Translations under genes and position numbers: made by a program | Assembly (NCBI GenBank): GCA_029688825.1 | Contig: JARUKX010000012.1 | Span: forward strand, 26,428 to 90,427 | Reading direction: 5' to 3' | DNA from: Haloarculaceae archaeon H-GB1-1 | GTDB lineage: Archaea > Halobacteriota > Halobacteria > Halobacteriales > Haloarculaceae | DNA length: 64,000 nucleotides | The notes under the pieces: generated by a model | Seen by the model: the letters and a program-made list of their open reading frames with translations, nothing else | Told to the model about the DNA's origin: nothing | The model's database searches: none | Shown: piece after piece, positions 61,171-64,000 of the stretch | Numbering within the stretch: position 1 is the first letter of the stretch | How the letters are laid out: each line of letters starts with the position of its first letter

Positions 61171-63180
61171 CTACCGAGCGTCTTCGATCTCCTTCAGCGC
61201 CTCGGAGTTCTCTATCGACGACATGTCCCCGAGCCCCTCGCCAGTGTACACCGACTGAACGGCCCGTCGGATGATCTTCCCGCTCTGGGTCTTCGGGAAC
61301 TCGTCGACGAATAACACCTCCCGCGGCCGGAACGGCTTCCCCAGTTCCGCGCCGACCGCCTCCCGGATCTCCCCACGCTGTTCGTCGCTCTCCTCGGCGC
61401 CCGCTTCGAGTACGACGTACAGCACGACGGCCGTTCCCGTCGTGTCATCTGGCACGCCGACCGCCGCCGCCTGATTCACCGCCTCGTGTTCCATCGCCGC
61501 ACCCTCGACTTCAGCAGGCCCGACCTTCCGACCCGCGACGTTGAGCGCGTCGTCCGCGCGGCCGTGCAGGAACCACAATCCATCCTCGTCCTTCTGCGCC
61601 CAATCGCCGTGGTCCCACAGGTCCGGCCACGTACTCCAGTACTCCTCCAGATATCTCTCGTCGCCGCTCCACAGCGACTTCGTCATCGACGGACACGAGT
61701 CTCGCGCCACCAGATACCCGCGTTCGTGCGTGTCCGCGATGGACTCTCCCTCGGCGTTCACCACGTCGACGTCCATCCCCAGTCCCGGCCCACCGAGCGT
61801 GCACGGTTTCAGCTCCTGAATGGGCATCGGCATCAGGAAACAGCCACAGATCTCCGTCCCACCTGAGATGTTGATGATGGGCGCTTCGCCGCCGCCCACG
61901 TTCTCGTAGAACCACAGCCAGGACTCCGGGTCCCAGGGCTCACCCGTCGAGCCCAACAGCCGAAGCGACGACAGGTCGTGCCCCTCCAGCCACTCCTCGC
62001 CCTTCTTTCGCAACGCCCGAATCGCCGTCGGTGAGATACCGAACTGCGTGAGCTCGTGCCGGTCGATCATCTCCCAGAATCGATCCGGCTCCGGATAATC
62101 CGGCGCTCCCTCGTACATGAACACCGTGTTCCCGAACGCGTGGTTCCCGACGAGCATCCACGGCCCCATCATCCAGCCGATGTCGCTCACCCAGAAGAAC
62201 CTGTCTGCCGGTTTCAGGTCGAACCCGAAATACAGCTCTTTCGCCGTCTGCATCAGTACGCCCGCGTGCGTGTGGACGATTCCCTTCGGCTTGCCCGTCG
62301 TCCCCGACGAGTACAGCAGCATCGACTCCTGGTCCGACGGCAGGGACTTCGTCTCGTACTCGTCCGACGCCGTCTCGATCGCCTCGTCCCACCACTCGTC
62401 TCGTGCTTCGTCCCACGGGATTCCGTGGTCACCGCCGTCGTCTCGACTCCCCAATCGGTCAAAGACGATCGACCGCTCGACGTGCCCCGCTTCGGTGATC
62501 GCCTCGTCCGCCGTCTCTTTGAGGTACACCGGACTCCCCCGCCGATAGAAGCCGTCGCCCGTGAACAACACCGAACACTCCGCGTCTTCGATGCGCGTCG
62601 CCGTCGCATCCACACCGAATCCCGAGAATATCGGTACCGCAATCGCGCCAACTTTGAAACACCCATACAGAATCGCGATGACCTCCGGAACCATCGGCAT
62701 GTACAGCCCCACGGTATCCCCCGATCCGACGCCACGGGCCTCCAGCGCGTTGGCCACCTCGTTGGACTGTCGATGCAGGTCGTGGAAGGTCACCTCCCGC
62801 ACGTCGCCCGGCTCTCCCTCCCAGATACACGCTACTTTGTTCCGCTTCTCCTCGTCCACGCCGGCGTATCTGTCGACGACGTTGTGCGCGACGTTGATTC
62901 GGCCACCAGGATACCACTCGCTGAACTGCGGCCCGTCAGTGTCGTCCCGGACCTCGTCGTACGGTTCGTCGAACTCGACGTCCAGATAGTCGACGAGTTC
63001 GTCCCAGAACCACTCCACCCCCGCATTCGAGTCACCCGGACGTTCCATCGTCGTTCGCTCTATCAACTCCTCGTAGTCGTCGATGTCGTAGGCCTGCATG
63101 AACTGCCAGACGTTCGTCGATTCGACGAACTCCCGGGACGGTCGGTGGACGATCCGGTCTAAATCTTCGAGGGATTCCAT
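61171..63180 (-). CDS. Acetyl-CoA synthetase-like AMP-forming acyl-CoA ligase
   Basis: A 669-residue adenylate-forming ligase that activates a carboxylate with ATP and joins it to CoA. Core motifs A3 LLYSSGTTGKPKGIVHTHAG, A5 NISGGTEICG, A7 HGDWAQ, A8 GRADDALNVAGRKVGPAEVE and A10 PKTQSGKIIRR are intact; the A10 Lys is the acetylation-regulated residue of Acs. The length and N-terminal ACAS-type domain (FWDELVDYLDVEF) place it with the acetyl/propionyl/acetoacetyl-CoA synthetases. ATG 63180 is used instead of ATG 63210, which lies inside a palindromic promoter element. Confidence 0.9.
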   Translation of the reverse strand: MESLEDLDRIVHRPSREFVESTNVWQFMQAYDIDDYEELIERTTMERPGDSNAGVEWFWDELVDYLDVEFDEPYDEVRDDTDGPQFSEWYPGGRINVAHNVVDRYAGVDEEKRNKVACIWEGEPGDVREVTFHDLHRQSNEVANALEARGVGSGDTVGLYMPMVPEVIAILYGCFKVGAIAVPIFSGFGVDATATRIEDAECSVLFTGDGFYRRGSPVYLKETADEAITEAGHVERSIVFDRLGSRDDGGDHGIPWDEARDEWWDEAIETASDEYETKSLPSDQESMLLYSSGTTGKPKGIVHTHAGVLMQTAKELYFGFDLKPADRFFWVSDIGWMMGPWMLVGNHAFGNTVFMYEGAPDYPEPDRFWEMIDRHELTQFGISPTAIRALRKKGEEWLEGHDLSSLRLLGSTGEPWDPESWLWFYENVGGGEAPIINISGGTEICGCFLMPMPIQELKPCTLGGPGLGMDVDVVNAEGESIADTHERGYLVARDSCPSMTKSLWSGDERYLEEYWSTWPDLWDHGDWAQKDEDGLWFLHGRADDALNVAGRKVGPAEVEGAAMEHEAVNQAAAVGVPDDTTGTAVVLYVVLEAGAEESDEQRGEIREAVGAELGKPFRPREVLFVDEFPKTQSGKIIRRAVQSVYTGEGLGDMSSIENSEALKEIEDAR

Positions 63181-63189
63181 GAGTGACCA

Positions 63190-63214
63190 AGTGAATACTT
63201 CACTGAGCATTCAC
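63190..63214 (-). promoter_or_regulatory. Palindromic operator candidate of the acyl-CoA ligase gene
   Basis: AGTGAA-TAC-TTCACT (63190-63204) is a perfect inverted repeat, and a third half-site ATTCAC follows at 63209-63214. All lie between the expected TATA region (about 63205-63220) and ATG 63180, where a repressor would block initiation. Confidence 0.5.
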
Positions 63215-63358
63215 AAAGTCCTTACCCGACCTTCCCTCTCAGAACGCCCGCTGTCGGTAGATCGCCCATTCCCCTGCTCCTCTCGAATGCGACGGGGTCC
63301 AGCAATGCATCTCGTACCCGACAGTATGCTTTTCACAGGGCAAACCCAACGTACGCCC

Positions 63359-63976
63359 ATGTACGTCCGGGACGCAAAAAACCGCGAGGAGGTCTGGCTA
63401 CTCGACCACATCGAAGCGATGGGCCTGGACGAAACCGCCTTCCGGTCACGTGACTACGTCATCGCGATCGACGAGGAGACCAACGAGAAGGCCGGCTTCG
63501 GCCGCATCCGCATCCACAAAGGCGACGACGATACCCGTAACGCCGCCGGCCGGCGCGTCGACTCCGACACCGACGTCTGCGAACTCACCAGCATCGGCGT
63601 CCTCCCCGACTGGCGTCGCCAGGGCGTCGGCGCACACGTCGTCGAGCGACTCGTCCAGATTGCCGGTGACGACGGTTTCGAGACCGTGTACGCCCTCACC
63701 GACCAATCCGACTACCTCGCACAGTTCGGGTTCGAACGCATCGATACCGCCACCCTCCCCGACCAACTGCAAGACCGACTCTCGATCAAACGGGACAACA
63801 TCCAGCCCGACGCCGTCCCCCTGCGACTCGCCACCGACCGCTTCCACATGCCCGACCGCCTCCGCGAGCGGTTCAAGGGTGCAGTCGCTCAGGCGGATGA
63901 GACCGTCGAAGATACGCCGGAGGACTTCGGGATCGACCCCGACAGTGCGACCTACAAATACGACACCGATCGCTAA
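63359..63976 (+). CDS. GNAT family N-acetyltransferase
   Basis: A 205-residue acetyltransferase. The GNAT acetyl-CoA loop is VLPDWRRQGVGAHVVERLV (Q/RxxGxG/A), preceded by the CELTSIGV beta4 strand; YLAQFGFERID is the beta7 region. The C-terminal ~60 residues are an extra charged segment. A TATGCTTTTCAC element lies about 30 nt before ATG 63359. The acceptor is unknown. Its position beside an Acs-type ligase is suggestive, since Acs enzymes are controlled by GNAT acetylases in other prokaryotes (inference). Confidence 0.85.
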   Translation: MYVRDAKNREEVWLLDHIEAMGLDETAFRSRDYVIAIDEETNEKAGFGRIRIHKGDDDTRNAAGRRVDSDTDVCELTSIGVLPDWRRQGVGAHVVERLVQIAGDDGFETVYALTDQSDYLAQFGFERIDTATLPDQLQDRLSIKRDNIQPDAVPLRLATDRFHMPDRLRERFKGAVAQADETVEDTPEDFGIDPDSATYKYDTDR

Positions 63977-64000
63977 TCGCTCATCGATCTTCTCTATATG

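Overview
This 64-kb window is chromosomal DNA of a halophilic archaeon (class Halobacteria). The evidence is high GC with strong third-position GC bias and very acidic proteins. Many start codons sit 25-35 nt behind an A/T-rich TATA element, the layout of leaderless haloarchaeal transcripts. Exported proteins carry Tat (twin-arginine) lipoprotein signals, and the marker genes are archaeal: RadB, CDC48/VAT, archaeal Pst/PhoU and a lycopene cyclase domain. I found no tRNA, rRNA, CRISPR array, insertion sequence or prophage. The window looks like stable, densely packed core and niche genome. The species cannot be fixed from sequence alone.

Layout. 1-7.4 kb: the 3' end of sucD, a receiver-PAS-PAS-GAF histidine kinase, a small zinc-finger protein, an SRPBCC protein, and a three-gene ABC-2 type transporter whose first permease is fused to a PrsW-type membrane protease. 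7.4-17.3 kb: two convergent GH13 glycosidases, an aldo/keto reductase, an SDR dehydrogenase, a macro-domain protein, a ZIP transporter, a TlpA/CcdA thiol-redox pair, a DUF3179 lipoprotein and a DUF998 membrane protein. 17.3-23.3 kb: a two-RCK potassium channel, a CDGSH protein, a second receiver-first kinase, a HAD-IIA phosphatase, a PQQ-type sugar dehydrogenase and an MTH865-like protein.

23.3-36 kb is a phosphate/polyphosphate island: metallophosphatase, ppk1, a divergent AbrB-PhoU fusion regulator, pstSCAB with a greatly extended PstA, a HAD phosphatase and two tandem phoU genes. Direct-repeat operator candidates lie in front of the metallophosphatase and pstS. 36-44.8 kb: radB, divergent from a RuvC/RNase H-fold protein; a LarC nickel-pincer enzyme fused to DUF952; CDC48; an EamA transporter; a CBS protein with a hibernation-factor-like (S30AE) tail; a lycopene cyclase domain; and a CMD/AhpD-like protein.

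44.9-51.3 kb is a metal island: a DtxR-family regulator, then a promoter with a palindromic DtxR-like operator, a 26-codon upstream ORF coupled by ATGA to a two-domain multicopper oxidase, and a ZIP transporter coupled by a second ATGA. A decayed Lrp/TRASH copper regulator and the Cu+ ATPase copA follow. 51.3-64 kb: an AIM24-like protein, cytochrome bd oxidase cydAB behind a long structured leader, a five-gene Opp/Dpp ABC operon ending in a miniature FAD-only oxidoreductase, an acetyl-CoA synthetase-like ligase with a palindromic promoter element, and a GNAT acetyltransferase.

Functional logic. Phosphate uptake, storage as polyP and signalling are clustered. Metal import, oxidation and export are clustered, and the loss of the local copper regulator is notable. 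The most interesting leads are the domain fusions (ABC permease-PrsW, LarC-DUF952, CBS-S30AE), the coupled upstream ORF, the broken copper regulator next to an intact copA, and the FAD-only enzyme in a peptide-transporter operon.
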